Origin: Lachnospiraceae bacterium C10
GTDB taxonomy: Bacteria; Bacillota; Clostridia; Lachnospirales; Lachnospiraceae
DNA length: 64,000 bases
Direction of reading: 5' to 3'
Assembly (NCBI GenBank): GCA_900100095.1
Contig: FMTN01000016.1
Location: 1 to 64,000 of the forward strand
In this document: in pieces, positions 38,511 to 46,320 of the stretch
Numbering within the stretch: position 1 is the first letter of the stretch
How the letters are laid out: each line of letters starts with the position of its first letter
Notes under the pieces: generated by a model
The model's database searches: none
Told to the model about the DNA's origin: nothing
What the model saw: only the letters and a program-made list of their open reading frames with translations
Position numbers and translations under genes: made by a program

Positions 38511-39002
38511 ATGAGAGAGGCTTTTTTTGCAGGGGGATGCTTTTGGTGTGTTACACCGATCTATAAGATGTATGGAGTGGAACAGGTCATCTGTGGATAT
38601 GCAGGTGGTGAGGAAGAGAATCCCACCTATGAGCAGGTGAAGAAGCAGGAGACAGGACACAGGGAGACCATCAAGCTGGTCTATGATCCGGAGCGTGTTT
38701 CCTATAAAAAACTTTTGGATATCTACTTTGCGAATGTGGATCCTTTTGATCCGGAAGGTCAGTTTATTGACAGAGGCTTTTCCTATACGCTGGCTATTTT
38801 TTATCAGACAGAGGAGGAAAAAGCCTGCGCTGTGGAGAAGATTGCAGCGCTTCAGGAAGAAGCCGGAAAGAAGGTCTGTGTCGAGTTATTGCCGTACAAG
38901 AACTTTTATGAGGCGGAAGAGTATCATCAGGATTATTATCTCAAGAATCCGGAAGCTTTTGAAAAGGAGCTGATCGAGTCCGGTCGAAAGAAAAAAGAGT
39001 AA
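38511..39002 (+). CDS. msrA: Peptide methionine (S)-S-oxide reductase
   Basis: 163 aa from ATG 38511. The catalytic motif AGGCFWCV (Cys about 10) is followed by the family sequence CGYAGGEEENPTYEQV, GHRETIKLVYDP and YHQDYY. It repairs S-epimer methionine sulfoxide. An open frame continues upstream to 38391, but that part is repeat copy D, so it is not coding. GAGGAGG lies 12 bp upstream of the ATG. A Fur-family regulator follows 23 bp later. Confidence 0.93.
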   Translation: MREAFFAGGCFWCVTPIYKMYGVEQVICGYAGGEEENPTYEQVKKQETGHRETIKLVYDPERVSYKKLLDIYFANVDPFDPEGQFIDRGFSYTLAIFYQTEEEKACAVEKIAALQEEAGKKVCVELLPYKNFYEAEEYHQDYYLKNPEAFEKELIESGRKKKE

Positions 39003-39025
39003 AGAACGGATAGGAAGGGATTGGA

Positions 39026-39478
39026 ATGAAAGGTGCTTATAGGACAAAGGCAAGGGAAGAGATTCTTTCCTTTTTGAAAGAACATACAGAGCAGAGATTC
39101 ACAGCAAAGGAAATACTGACAGCGGTTTCAGAGCGGGCGGATGGAATTAATAAAACCACTGTCTATCGGAATCTTGACCGGCTTTGTGAGGCGGGGAATC
39201 TGTTGAAATTAAAGGAGCCGAATCAGGATTCTTGGTTCTATCAGTATTCTTCGGAACAGAGGCACTGTGATCAGCATATGCATGCCCAGTGTAACGTATG
39301 TGGCAGAATCTATCATCTGGACAGTCCCTTCGTGAAGACCTTCGAACAGAATCTTTTAGAAGAGTGCGGTCTTATGATGGATCCGGCAAAGACCGTTATT
39401 TTCGGCACCTGTGAGACGTGCAGAACGTTCAAGTCTCGCTCGCGAGACTTGGCGCGAGATTTGCGTCAGCGTAGCTGA
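39026..39478 (+). CDS. Fur-family regulator (Zur- or PerR-like) with repeat-derived C-terminus
   Basis: 150 aa. The N-terminal winged helix (TAKEILTAVSERADGINKTTVYRNLDRLCEAG, about 27-60) and the metal-site region HCDQHMHAQCNVCGRIYHLD with the structural zinc pairs CNVC and CETC are intact. After CRTF the last 16 codons (39431 to the stop) are encoded by reverse repeat copy E, so the natural C-terminus has been replaced. The adjacent CobW GTPase and operator-rich promoter point to zinc control; PerR is the main alternative, given msrA upstream. Confidence 0.88.
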   Translation: MKGAYRTKAREEILSFLKEHTEQRFTAKEILTAVSERADGINKTTVYRNLDRLCEAGNLLKLKEPNQDSWFYQYSSEQRHCDQHMHAQCNVCGRIYHLDSPFVKTFEQNLLEECGLMMDPAKTVIFGTCETCRTFKSRSRDLARDLRQRS

Positions 39479-39557
39479 CATATTTCATATGCAAATCTCT
39501 GCGCATCCTCGCGGAGCTTTTATCTCAGTCGGAGCTTGTAACTCCGACTGAGATAAA
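39430..39557 (-). repeat. Dispersed structured repeat, copy E (diverged, reverse)
   Basis: Full element on the minus strand with many substitutions relative to copy F, almost all compensated. P1 has TCTCAGTCGGAG/CTCCGACTGAGA, P2 has GAGATTTGC/GCAAATCTC, P3 has GTCAGC/GCTGAC and P4 has CAAGTCTCG/CGAGACTTG. The linker GCTCCGCGAGGATGCGC is unchanged. Its 3' half overlaps the last codons of the Fur-family gene. Confidence 0.9.
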
Positions 39558-39567
39558 TGAATAAAAT

Positions 39568-39632
39568 GCAACTCATTTGCAAATCCTATTGACACAGTCG
39601 CAACTTGGGCATATAATATGCAACTAAGTTGC
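39568..39632 (+). promoter_or_regulatory. CobW promoter with repeated GCAACT/AGTTGC operators
   Basis: Consensus promoter TTGACA (39589), 17-bp spacer, TATAAT (39612). A perfect dyad GCAACTAAGTTGC (39620-39632) lies directly after the -10, a near-perfect one GCAACTCATTTGC (39568-39580) before the -35, and a half site GCAACT (39600) in the spacer. The layout is that of tight repression, most simply by the Fur-family regulator encoded upstream. Confidence 0.8.
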
Positions 39633-39657
39633 GATTGTGTTTTTTAGGAGTGAATAT

Positions 39658-40770
39658 ATGTCTACAAGAGAAGTCCCTGTTGTGATCATAACCGGATATC
39701 TTGGATCCGGGAAGACCACACTGATGCAGAACATTTTACAGCAGGAGCAGCGCATAATTGCGCTGATCGTCAATGATATGGGAAGCGTGAATATTGATGC
39801 GTCCCTATTGAATAAGACCGGGAATAAGGTATGTCAGGTGGAAATGGTTCAGATGCAGAATGGTTGCATCTGCTGTACCCTTCGGGATGAGTTTATGGAA
39901 GAGATTGAACGGCTCTCCGAAGATCCAAGCATTGAAGCTGTTTTTGTGGAGGCCTCCGGAATCAGTGAGCCATCCTCCATTGCCGGAGCTTTTCTGAATT
40001 ATGAAGAGATGACAGAAGATACCAGAGTATATCTGAAAAGTGTTGTTTCCGTGGTGGATGTTGACAGAATCTATCGGGAATTCCTCCATAGTCTTACATC
40101 GGATGAGGAGACGGAGGATGGGGATGTAATCAATCTGATTATGGACCAGATTGAGTTCTGTAATCTTCTCATCCTGAATAAGACAGACCTTTTGAACGAA
40201 GAGCAGCTTCAGGAGGTAAGGGAAGGACTTCGCGAGCTTCAGCAGGAAGCGGAGATGGTCGAGTGCGTGAAGGGCAAAGTGGATCTTGACGTTCTTCTAG
40301 ACCGGGAAGACTTTGATTTTGACGAAGTGGAGGCCTACAGCGCTCTGCAGCGGGCACTGAATCAGTGTGAACATGAAGATGAAAAGGCCTGCGTGGATGA
40401 ATACGGTATCTCTTCCTTTGTTTTTGAAGAAAAAAGGCCGTTTCGAAGGGAGGCTTTCCAGAAATTCTTAGAGGATTATCCGGACGTGCTGATAAGGACA
40501 AAGGGTTATATTTGGTTCTCGGATGACTGGGACCACGTCCAGCTATTTGAGCAGGCAGGCCGGAATGCATCCATTACGGAGCTTTCCGAGTGGGTAAGTG
40601 CCTGGCCCAAAGAAGAACTGGATAAGGTCGTTCGTGATTTCCCGGATATAAAGGATGACTGGGATGTCACCTACGGTGACAGATGCAACCAGGTGGTCTT
40701 CATCGGGAAAGGGTATGAGAAGTCTGAAATTGTAAAGCTTCTGTATGACTGCCTGGACAGGGCGGAGTGA
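39658..40770 (+). CDS. CobW-family zinc-chaperone GTPase
   Basis: 370 aa from ATG 39658 behind AGGAG. G3E-family P-loop GYLGSGKTTLM (about 13-23), the metal-binding motif NGCICCTLRDEF (CxCC, about 75-79), a Walker-B-like VFVEASGISEP and NKTD (about 171) for guanine. The C-terminal CobW_C domain ends with DRCNQVVFIGKG. Relatives move Zn2+ to client proteins under zinc limitation. The promoter carries several Fur-type dyads next to a Fur-family gene, which supports a zinc role. Confidence 0.88.
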   Translation: MSTREVPVVIITGYLGSGKTTLMQNILQQEQRIIALIVNDMGSVNIDASLLNKTGNKVCQVEMVQMQNGCICCTLRDEFMEEIERLSEDPSIEAVFVEASGISEPSSIAGAFLNYEEMTEDTRVYLKSVVSVVDVDRIYREFLHSLTSDEETEDGDVINLIMDQIEFCNLLILNKTDLLNEEQLQEVREGLRELQQEAEMVECVKGKVDLDVLLDREDFDFDEVEAYSALQRALNQCEHEDEKACVDEYGISSFVFEEKRPFRREAFQKFLEDYPDVLIRTKGYIWFSDDWDHVQLFEQAGRNASITELSEWVSAWPKEELDKVVRDFPDIKDDWDVTYGDRCNQVVFIGKGYEKSEIVKLLYDCLDRAE

Positions 40771-40932
40771 AACCGTTATTTACAGAAAAATGACAGAGCA
40801 ACAGTTAACAGCACAAAATGCAATTTTCCATTTTGAATTCACAGGCTGTAGTGTATTTCTTAATGGCAGTGGATTCGATATAATGGAAGCTGTGAGATCA
40901 ATAAACCGGGCGTTGTAAGGGAGGATGGAAGT

Positions 40933-41268
40933 ATGAATATAGGGGCTTGGATGTGTGGTGTATTGGTTATATCATTTGCGGCAATCGGCTTGTTGTTTGG
41001 ATTATTCAAAGAAAAGGCAACGAAATGTGTTGCCGGATTTAATACCTTTTCAGAAAAAGAGCAGGCTATGTATGACAGAGCCGCTATTTCTTTAGATATC
41101 AGAAATCAATGCTTTTTTTGGTCAGCCATCATGCTGGCAGGAACAGTTCTTTCCTTAGTTTTATCACCCTATATGGCTATATTGGCATTTATTGTTTGGG
41201 GCATTTTATTTTTTAAAGATACTCATATGGATGCACATAAGGCATTTGAAAAATATTTGCTGAAATGA
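40933..41268 (+). CDS. DUF3784-family membrane protein
   Basis: 111 aa with three hydrophobic segments (about 4-24, 55-75, 79-97) and the family-like CVAGFNTFSEKEQAMYD between the first two. Function unknown. A TATAAT at 40879 with no good -35 may be its promoter. Its stop overlaps a GNAT fragment start (ATGA). Confidence 0.7.
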   Translation: MNIGAWMCGVLVISFAAIGLLFGLFKEKATKCVAGFNTFSEKEQAMYDRAAISLDIRNQCFFWSAIMLAGTVLSLVLSPYMAILAFIVWGILFFKDTHMDAHKAFEKYLLK

Positions 41269-41399
41269 TGGAGGAATGGGGCTTTTCTGATAATGAGCGG
41301 GTAAAAGGCCTCTATCGCAAGTATGGTTGTTATGTGAGAGCGTTTAAGTTAAAAGACGGAACATACCGTGATGAAATCATTATGGTAAAAATGCTGTAG
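41265..41399 (+). pseudogene. C-terminal fragment of a GNAT acetyltransferase
   Basis: 44-residue open frame reading EEWGFSDNERVKGLYRKYG...YRDEIIMVKML, like the last part of a GNAT-fold acetyltransferase. The acetyl-CoA-binding core is missing. It overlaps the DUF3784 stop and is followed 7 bp later by an intact, different GNAT gene. It could still be translated, but is most simply a remnant. Confidence 0.55.
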
Positions 41400-41406
41400 A
41401 AGAAAA

Positions 41407-41877
41407 ATGGATAAAAAAATGATTGAAATATGTGACTGTGATAATTATGAGGCAGCGAAGGAACTGATTCTGGAATATTCGAAGATGAAAGGGGCAGAAG
41501 AGTGCTTCAAATCTCTTGATAAGGAACTGGCAGATTTGGAAGTTTTTTATCAAGGCGGAGCATTGCTGCTTGGATATGAGGGAGAAAATCCTGTCGCCAC
41601 AATTGCAATCAGGCGAATTGATGATCAGGTTGCAGAGGCGAAGCGATTATACATAAAACCTGAATACAGAGGGAGGGGGTATGCAAGGCATATGCTTCAT
41701 GCTCTGTTGGATAAAAGCCGTAAGCTGGGCTTTACGGAGGTTCGATTTACGACAAAGCCTAAAGTGATGAGCATTGGCTATGCCTTATATAAGAGGATGG
41801 GCTTCGAAGAACTCGAAAATAAAGAAGGTACGGTATGGATGAGAATGGAATTGTATAAACGCAGGCATTCGATATAA
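41407..41877 (+). CDS. GNAT-family N-acetyltransferase
   Basis: 156 aa. The acetyl-CoA motif A is clear: AEAKRLYIKPEYRGRGYARHMLHALLDKSRKLG (R/QxxGxG/A at about 87-92), followed by the motif-B-like ALYKRMGFEELEN. The substrate is unknown. Genes here are packed tightly (DUF3784, GNAT fragment, GNAT, EamA). Confidence 0.88.
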   Translation: MDKKMIEICDCDNYEAAKELILEYSKMKGAEECFKSLDKELADLEVFYQGGALLLGYEGENPVATIAIRRIDDQVAEAKRLYIKPEYRGRGYARHMLHALLDKSRKLGFTEVRFTTKPKVMSIGYALYKRMGFEELENKEGTVWMRMELYKRRHSI

Positions 41878-41975
41878 TTGCAAGCAGTGAAATTAACAAA
41901 TCGGAATTTTTAGATGCAAAATATATTCCAGTTTTATTGACGATGGCAAATATCGAATTTGTAGGGGGTATAGTG

Positions 41976-42389
41976 ATGTGGTTTTGGTTAGCACTCGGTT
42001 CAGCAGTCTTTGCTGCACTGACATCAATACTGGCAAAAGTTGGAATTGAAGGAGTCGAATCCAATCTTGCTACGGCTATACGCACGATGGTAGTTGTTAT
42101 AATGGCTTGGGGAATGGTATTTATTACGCATCAGCAAGGCGGTATCAGAGCAATCAGTCAGAAAAGCTGGATTTTCCTGATCCTGTCCGGGCTTGCAACG
42201 GGAGCTTCATGGCTATGCTATTACAAGGCATTGCAGATGGGAGATGCTTCCAAAGTAGTGCCGATAGATAAACTGTCCGTAGTTATCACTCTGGTGTTGG
42301 CATTTGTTTTCCTTCATGAAGAGTTTACTGCAAAGTCGATGATTGGATGCATACTGATCGGGGCCGGAACATTGTTGATGGTTCTATAA
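41976..42389 (+). CDS. EamA-family small transporter
   Basis: 137 aa from ATG 41976 behind AGGGGG. Five hydrophobic helices; ends LIGAGTLLMVL, typical of short (half-size) EamA/DMT permeases that work as dimers. FVFLHEEFTAKSMIG near the end is a family feature. The in-frame ATG at 41937 lies upstream of the ribosome site and is less likely. Substrate unknown. Confidence 0.82.
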   Translation: MWFWLALGSAVFAALTSILAKVGIEGVESNLATAIRTMVVVIMAWGMVFITHQQGGIRAISQKSWIFLILSGLATGASWLCYYKALQMGDASKVVPIDKLSVVITLVLAFVFLHEEFTAKSMIGCILIGAGTLLMVL

Positions 42390-42435
42390 ATAAACAAATT
42401 CAAGTTTGTCGGACAAAACTAAATAAAACCTTACA

Positions 42436-42491
42436 TAGACCAGTACCCTGAGGACCCCAGATTTGAGGACACCCAGATTCGTGCTGGTCTA
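42436..42491. other. Long hairpin with internal duplicated segment
   Basis: Stem TAGACCAGTAC/GTGCTGGTCTA (one G-T pair) encloses 34 nt holding two direct copies of GAGGAC(A)CCCAGAT. No T-run follows, so it is not a standard terminator. It lies in the 223-bp gap between the EamA gene and the DUF134-NifX fusion. Confidence 0.5.
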
Positions 42492-42553
42492 TTATTGTCC
42501 ATGAAAAATCGTGGATATCCGCAAAATTTTTGTTGTTGTCTATGATTGTATAT

Positions 42554-42599
42554 TGACATATGTCAGAATGAAGCGTATGTTTTATATTGACATATGTCA
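42554..42599 (+). promoter_or_regulatory. Twin palindromic operators before the DUF134-NifX gene
   Basis: Two identical copies of TTGACATATGTCAG, each with a perfect 12-bp palindrome TGACATATGTCA (42554-42565 and 42588-42599), 34 bp apart, about three helical turns. The second ends 13 bp before the start codon. The gene's own N-terminal HTH domain is the natural candidate binder. Confidence 0.75.
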
Positions 42600-42612
42600 G
42601 GAAGGATGAATT

Positions 42613-43350
42613 ATGCCTAAGAAAACGAAATGTAGAAGAATATCAGGTCTTCCTAGAAAGTTTGGTTTTGCACCTACGGATAACGTTGATGAGGAAGCGT
42701 TACGGCTGACGTTTGATGAATTTGAGACGATACGCTTGCTGGATGCGGAAGGGATGACTCAGGAGCAGTGTGCGGCTAAAATGGGTGTTGCCAGAACTAC
42801 GGTGACAGCAATGTATGATAATGCTCGAAAGAAAATAGCGAAAGTGCTTGTGGAGGGGAGGAGCCTTATCATTTCAGGTGGTAATGTAAGCTTTGACATT
42901 TCAAAAGGCGAAAGCATCAATGCTAAAAGAAAAAAAGGAGACAATGAGATGAGAGTTGCAGTAACTTATGAAAACGGTGAGATTTTTCAGCATTTTGGAC
43001 ATACAGAGCAGTTTAAGGTATATGATATAAAAGATGGAAAAATCGTGCATGAAGAAATTGTGGATACAAATGGGCAGGGACATGGCGCTCTGGCAGGTTT
43101 TCTTTTTGGTGGAAAAGTAGACACCCTAATTTGCGGGGGTATTGGAGGAGGAGCACAGGTTGCACTCAGTGAAGCAGGCATCAAACTCTACGGAGGTGTA
43201 TCCGGTAATGCAGATGAAGCAGTAAAAGCATTGATTGAAGAAAGACTTGATTATAACCCTGATGTAAAGTGTAATCATCATGGTGAAGGCCATAATTGTA
43301 GTGATCATCATGATGAAGATCATCACTGTGGAGGCCATTGTGCTCATTAA
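42613..43350 (+). CDS. DUF134 HTH - NifX/NifB-like fusion with His-rich tail
   Basis: 245 aa in three parts. Residues about 1-90 form a DUF134 HTH (RRISGLPRKFGFAP, LTFDEFETIRLLDAEGMTQEQCAAKMGVARTTV). From M113 on is a dinitrogenase iron-molybdenum-cofactor-binding (NifX-like) domain (MRVAVTYENGEIFQHFGHTEQF, LICGGIGGGAQVAL). The last 25 residues are rich in His and Cys (HHGEGHNC, HHDEDHHCGGHC), a likely metal ligand. AAGGAG sits properly before the internal ATG 42949, so the NifX part may also be made alone. Twin palindromes upstream suggest autoregulation. Confidence 0.85.
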   Translation: MPKKTKCRRISGLPRKFGFAPTDNVDEEALRLTFDEFETIRLLDAEGMTQEQCAAKMGVARTTVTAMYDNARKKIAKVLVEGRSLIISGGNVSFDISKGESINAKRKKGDNEMRVAVTYENGEIFQHFGHTEQFKVYDIKDGKIVHEEIVDTNGQGHGALAGFLFGGKVDTLICGGIGGGAQVALSEAGIKLYGGVSGNADEAVKALIEERLDYNPDVKCNHHGEGHNCSDHHDEDHHCGGHCAH

Positions 43351-43909
43351 TCTGTTTTTTACATTTGCAAAGATTGGGGTATTTACATTCGGCGGTGGGT
43401 ATGCAATGATCCCACTTATCGAAAATATCTGCGTGGAAAATAAAAAATGGATAACTCATGATGAAATGATGAACATTACTGTGATAGCAGAATCCACGCC
43501 CGGTCCCATAGCAATCAACTGTGCAACTTATGTCGGATATAAAAAGGGGAAACTTCCCGGAGCGATTATAGCTACTCTTGGGATGATACTTCCATCTTTT
43601 GCGATTATATATGCTGTCTCAAGATTTCTGAATGGTTTTCTTGAAATTACTTGGATCTCAAATGCATTTCGCGGGATAAAAATCGCTGTTGGGATTCTTA
43701 TTGTTGATGCTGCGATAAAAATGCTGAAGAAAATGAAGCAAAATCCTATGCAGATAAGCATAGTTATATGTTCTGTGCTTACGATGTTCCTTATAAACGT
43801 ATTTGCCGTTAATATATCCTCCATGATACTTATGCTTGCAGCTGCATTTATCGGTATCATTGTTTTCGTTATAAAAAATAATATGGAAAAGAGGCGGGAA
43901 GAGAAATGA
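43340..43909 (+). CDS. Chromate transporter, half-size subunit 1
   Basis: 189 aa from GTG 43340, 5 nt after GGAGG, inside the end of the preceding gene. CHR-family motifs: FTFAKIGVFTFGGGYAMIPLIE (about 7-28) and ESTPGPIAINCATYVGYKKG. About six membrane helices. Half-size CHR proteins occur as pairs and are thought to work as heterodimers. The neighbour starts with a 4-bp ATGA overlap. The native substrate may be another oxyanion rather than chromate. Confidence 0.88.
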   Translation: MLINLFFTFAKIGVFTFGGGYAMIPLIENICVENKKWITHDEMMNITVIAESTPGPIAINCATYVGYKKGKLPGAIIATLGMILPSFAIIYAVSRFLNGFLEITWISNAFRGIKIAVGILIVDAAIKMLKKMKQNPMQISIVICSVLTMFLINVFAVNISSMILMLAAAFIGIIVFVIKNNMEKRREEK

Positions 43910-44466
43910 TATATTTTGATCTGTTAATCGGATTTCTTGAGGTCGGCCTTTTTTCTTTCGGCGGAGCTTATGCGGCAATACCTTTGATCAGGGATGTTGT
44001 CCTGGCTCACGGTTGGTTGGATGATGAAATGCTCGCATACATGATTGCTATCAGCGAAAGTACGCCCGGACCGATTATGGTAAATATGGCCACATATATC
44101 GGAAGTGAAAAGGGAGGATTACTTGGTGCGATAATTGCTACCACAGCGGTTGTATTACCTGCTTTTTTTATCATTTTGCTTATAATGGCAGCAATGAAGA
44201 TATTTCTTCAAAACCGCTTAGTCAAGGCTGCTTTATCTGGGTTACAGCCATGTATTATAGGAATCATCCTGGCAACAGGTATATTTATGATTATAAAAAA
44301 CTGCGGTTTTGTTTTCAGTGGCAGGCCTGATTTTCTTACGGTAGGTCTTACTGGTGTTATCGCATTGATATATTTTGGTTCGAGAAAAATCATAAAAAAA
44401 GGATTAAGCCCCATCACGCTGATTTGCTTTTCGGCATGTGTGGGAGCAATGGCTTACATGCTATAG
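43906..44466 (+). CDS. Chromate transporter, half-size subunit 2
   Basis: 186 aa second CHR half. GLFSFGGAYAAIPLIRD and ESTPGPIMVNMATYIGSEKG mirror the first half. The 4-bp overlap with subunit 1 implies coupled synthesis in equal amounts. The pair is under the DUF134-NifX gene and so probably under its operators. Confidence 0.88.
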   Translation: MIYFDLLIGFLEVGLFSFGGAYAAIPLIRDVVLAHGWLDDEMLAYMIAISESTPGPIMVNMATYIGSEKGGLLGAIIATTAVVLPAFFIILLIMAAMKIFLQNRLVKAALSGLQPCIIGIILATGIFMIIKNCGFVFSGRPDFLTVGLTGVIALIYFGSRKIIKKGLSPITLICFSACVGAMAYML

Positions 44467-44563
44467 ATGGAACATTCTTTTCTGGTATCACGGAAAAGAA
44501 GTGGGGAGCAGAGCATCATTACCTGACCATAAGATCCTCCTAGGAAAGCGGAGGCCGGTGTGG

Positions 44564-44585
44564 TATGATGTTAGAGGCAGCTAAA
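44564..44585 (+). promoter_or_regulatory. Candidate -10 plus imperfect GTTAG-N6-CTAAA dyad
   Basis: TATGAT at 44564 followed directly by GTTAG-AGGCAG-CTAAA (44570-44585), one base off the dyads at 15569 and 34197. No convincing -35. A CCTCC/GGAGG stem lies just upstream (44537-44553). Confidence 0.35.
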
Positions 44586-44619
44586 TAGTGTAAGATAAGA
44601 CTTATGAGGAGAGAGGATC

Positions 44620-45531
44620 ATGCCAAGTATACAAGCGAAAATGATCAGTGGAATCTTTAAACTGGCGGGTGTAAACAAAATGCTGGACAAGCAGGGAGCG
44701 GATTTTGAAAAGCTGCTGGAGAAATATCAAGAAAAGCAGAAGAAACCGTTGAAAATACCCTATGATAAGATGAAGCAGTTTGATATTCAAACAGAGGAGA
44801 TCGGAGGAACAACCTGTTATACCATTGCACAAAAGGGCAAGGAGCCGGAAAAAGCGGTGCTATATTTGTTTGGAGGAGGATATATCCTGCCACCGGATCC
44901 GGGGGATCTGATTTTGTGTGGACAGATTGCAAGGGCATGTCAGGCGAAGGTATGGTTTCCGTTGTATCCTATGGCGCCGGAACACAGACTGGTGGAGACG
45001 CTGCAAAGTACCCTTTCGGTTTATCAGGCGATTCTGAAAGAATATGATGCTACAAAGGTTCGTTTCTTTGGGACCTCATCCGGCGGAGGCCAGGCGATAT
45101 CCTTATGTGTATATATCAAACAGGAAAGACCGGATGTTCCCTTCCCCGCCAGGCTTGTTTTGCAATCACCGGGACTTCAGGTTCCTCCAAGTAAAAAACA
45201 GAGAGAAGAGATGGAGAAAAAGAAAAAAGAGGATGTGATGATTCCTCCTTCCTTTTTTGATAACATTGCGCCGGTACTTGCCACGGGAGATGAGGCCTAC
45301 CTGTTAAGCCCCATGCTGTATAACCTGGCAGGATTTCCTCCGATCGATCTGTTCTATGGAACAAGAGAGGTCATGATGGCATACCTTTCTGATTTTGAAA
45401 AAGTATGCCAAAGATATGGTGTAGAGCTTCATGTCCATGTGGGAGAAGGGATGATGCATTGCTGGGGAGCCATGGAATTTATGCCGGAGGCGAAGGCGGT
45501 ACGACAGGAATATTTTAAGGCATTGGACTAG
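44620..45531 (+). CDS. Alpha/beta hydrolase (hormone-sensitive-lipase type)
   Basis: 303 aa, no signal peptide. The oxyanion motif HGGG is altered to FGGGY (about 86-90); the nucleophile elbow FFGTSSGGGQA (GTSSG, Ser about 151) and the C-terminal HVGEGMMHCWGAM (His about 281) are in place, with an Asp in PIDLFYGTRE. An esterase acting on short acyl esters is likely. The loss of the first His of HGGG occurs in a subset of the family. Own leader and terminator not obvious. Confidence 0.8.
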   Translation: MPSIQAKMISGIFKLAGVNKMLDKQGADFEKLLEKYQEKQKKPLKIPYDKMKQFDIQTEEIGGTTCYTIAQKGKEPEKAVLYLFGGGYILPPDPGDLILCGQIARACQAKVWFPLYPMAPEHRLVETLQSTLSVYQAILKEYDATKVRFFGTSSGGGQAISLCVYIKQERPDVPFPARLVLQSPGLQVPPSKKQREEMEKKKKEDVMIPPSFFDNIAPVLATGDEAYLLSPMLYNLAGFPPIDLFYGTREVMMAYLSDFEKVCQRYGVELHVHVGEGMMHCWGAMEFMPEAKAVRQEYFKALD

Positions 45532-45601
45532 GAAGGGAAGATCGAAGAAAATAGTCCTTGCATTGCATGAGAAAAGCGCTACAATGGAGATGTTGAACTT
45601 A

Positions 45602-45685
45602 ATAAACGGGAGCTTGTGAACAGGCTGAGAGGAAGGTGAAACCTTCGACCGAGAACCTGATTTGGATAATGCCAACGTAGGAATG
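45602..45685 (+). promoter_or_regulatory. TPP riboswitch
   Basis: The THI-box core is readable: ACGGGAGCTTGTG, CAGGCTGAGAGGAAGG (the CTGAGA pyrimidine-sensing loop), then GACCGAGAACCTGA, TTTGGATAATGCCAACGTAGGAA. It lies upstream of a terminator and thiW-thiM, so thiamine pyrophosphate should shut the transporter and salvage kinase off. Confidence 0.95.
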
Positions 45686-45721
45686 CCTATATTGTAGTAT
45701 GGGAATAGGATTGAACTTGTA

Positions 45722-45752
45722 TGGAGTACCCGGATTGGGTGCTCCATTTTTT
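45722..45752 (+). terminator. Riboswitch-controlled terminator
   Basis: GGAGTACCC/GGGTGCTCC stem followed by ATTTTTT, between the TPP aptamer and the thiW ribosome site. A transcription-termination expression platform is the natural reading. Confidence 0.88.
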
Positions 45753-45771
45753 GTATAGAAGGAGGAGAAGT

Positions 45772-46320
45772 ATGAAACGTTACAATTTGTTGCGAATGGT
45801 CATGATGTCGATGCTGGTTGCAATTGGTGTTGTTATTTCACCTTTGCTTCGTGTGGAGGGGATGTGTCCCATGGCGCATCTGATCAATATTACAGCGGCA
45901 GTATTCTTAGGACCGGTGGATGCTTTTGCAGTGGCATGTATGATTGGAGTTCTTCGCATGGCCTGTATGGGAATCCCGCCTCTGGCTTTGACAGGGGCGG
46001 TGTTTGGAGCCCTTTTATCCGGAATCCTGTATCGGGTCTCAAAAGGGAAGATATGGGCTGCCGTACTGGGGGAGATCATTGGAACCGGTGTGATTGGCGC
46101 TGTTGTTTCTTATCCGGTAATGGCATTCCTCTGGGGACGTGAAGGCTTAGGCTGGCTGTTTTATGTACCCTCCTTTATCTGTGGAACATTGATTGGCGGC
46201 AGCATCGCCTTGGTGTTTTTATATCAGCTGCAGAGAATGGGGGCACTCAAAGAAATACAACGTAAACTGACAGGAGAGGATAGAGGATGGAACAAAAGAG
46301 CAGAGAAACAAAGCCTTTGA
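45772..46320 (+). CDS. thiW: ThiW, thiazole-precursor ECF substrate component
   Basis: 182 aa from ATG 45772 behind AAGGAGGAG; an in-frame ATG at 45721 lies inside the terminator and is excluded. Five or six membrane helices; GMCPMAHLINITAAVFLGPVDAF is characteristic of ThiW. It binds hydroxyethylthiazole or a precursor and would use a shared energy-coupling module encoded elsewhere. The end overlaps thiM by 34 bp. Confidence 0.93.
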   Translation: MKRYNLLRMVMMSMLVAIGVVISPLLRVEGMCPMAHLINITAAVFLGPVDAFAVACMIGVLRMACMGIPPLALTGAVFGALLSGILYRVSKGKIWAAVLGEIIGTGVIGAVVSYPVMAFLWGREGLGWLFYVPSFICGTLIGGSIALVFLYQLQRMGALKEIQRKLTGEDRGWNKRAEKQSL

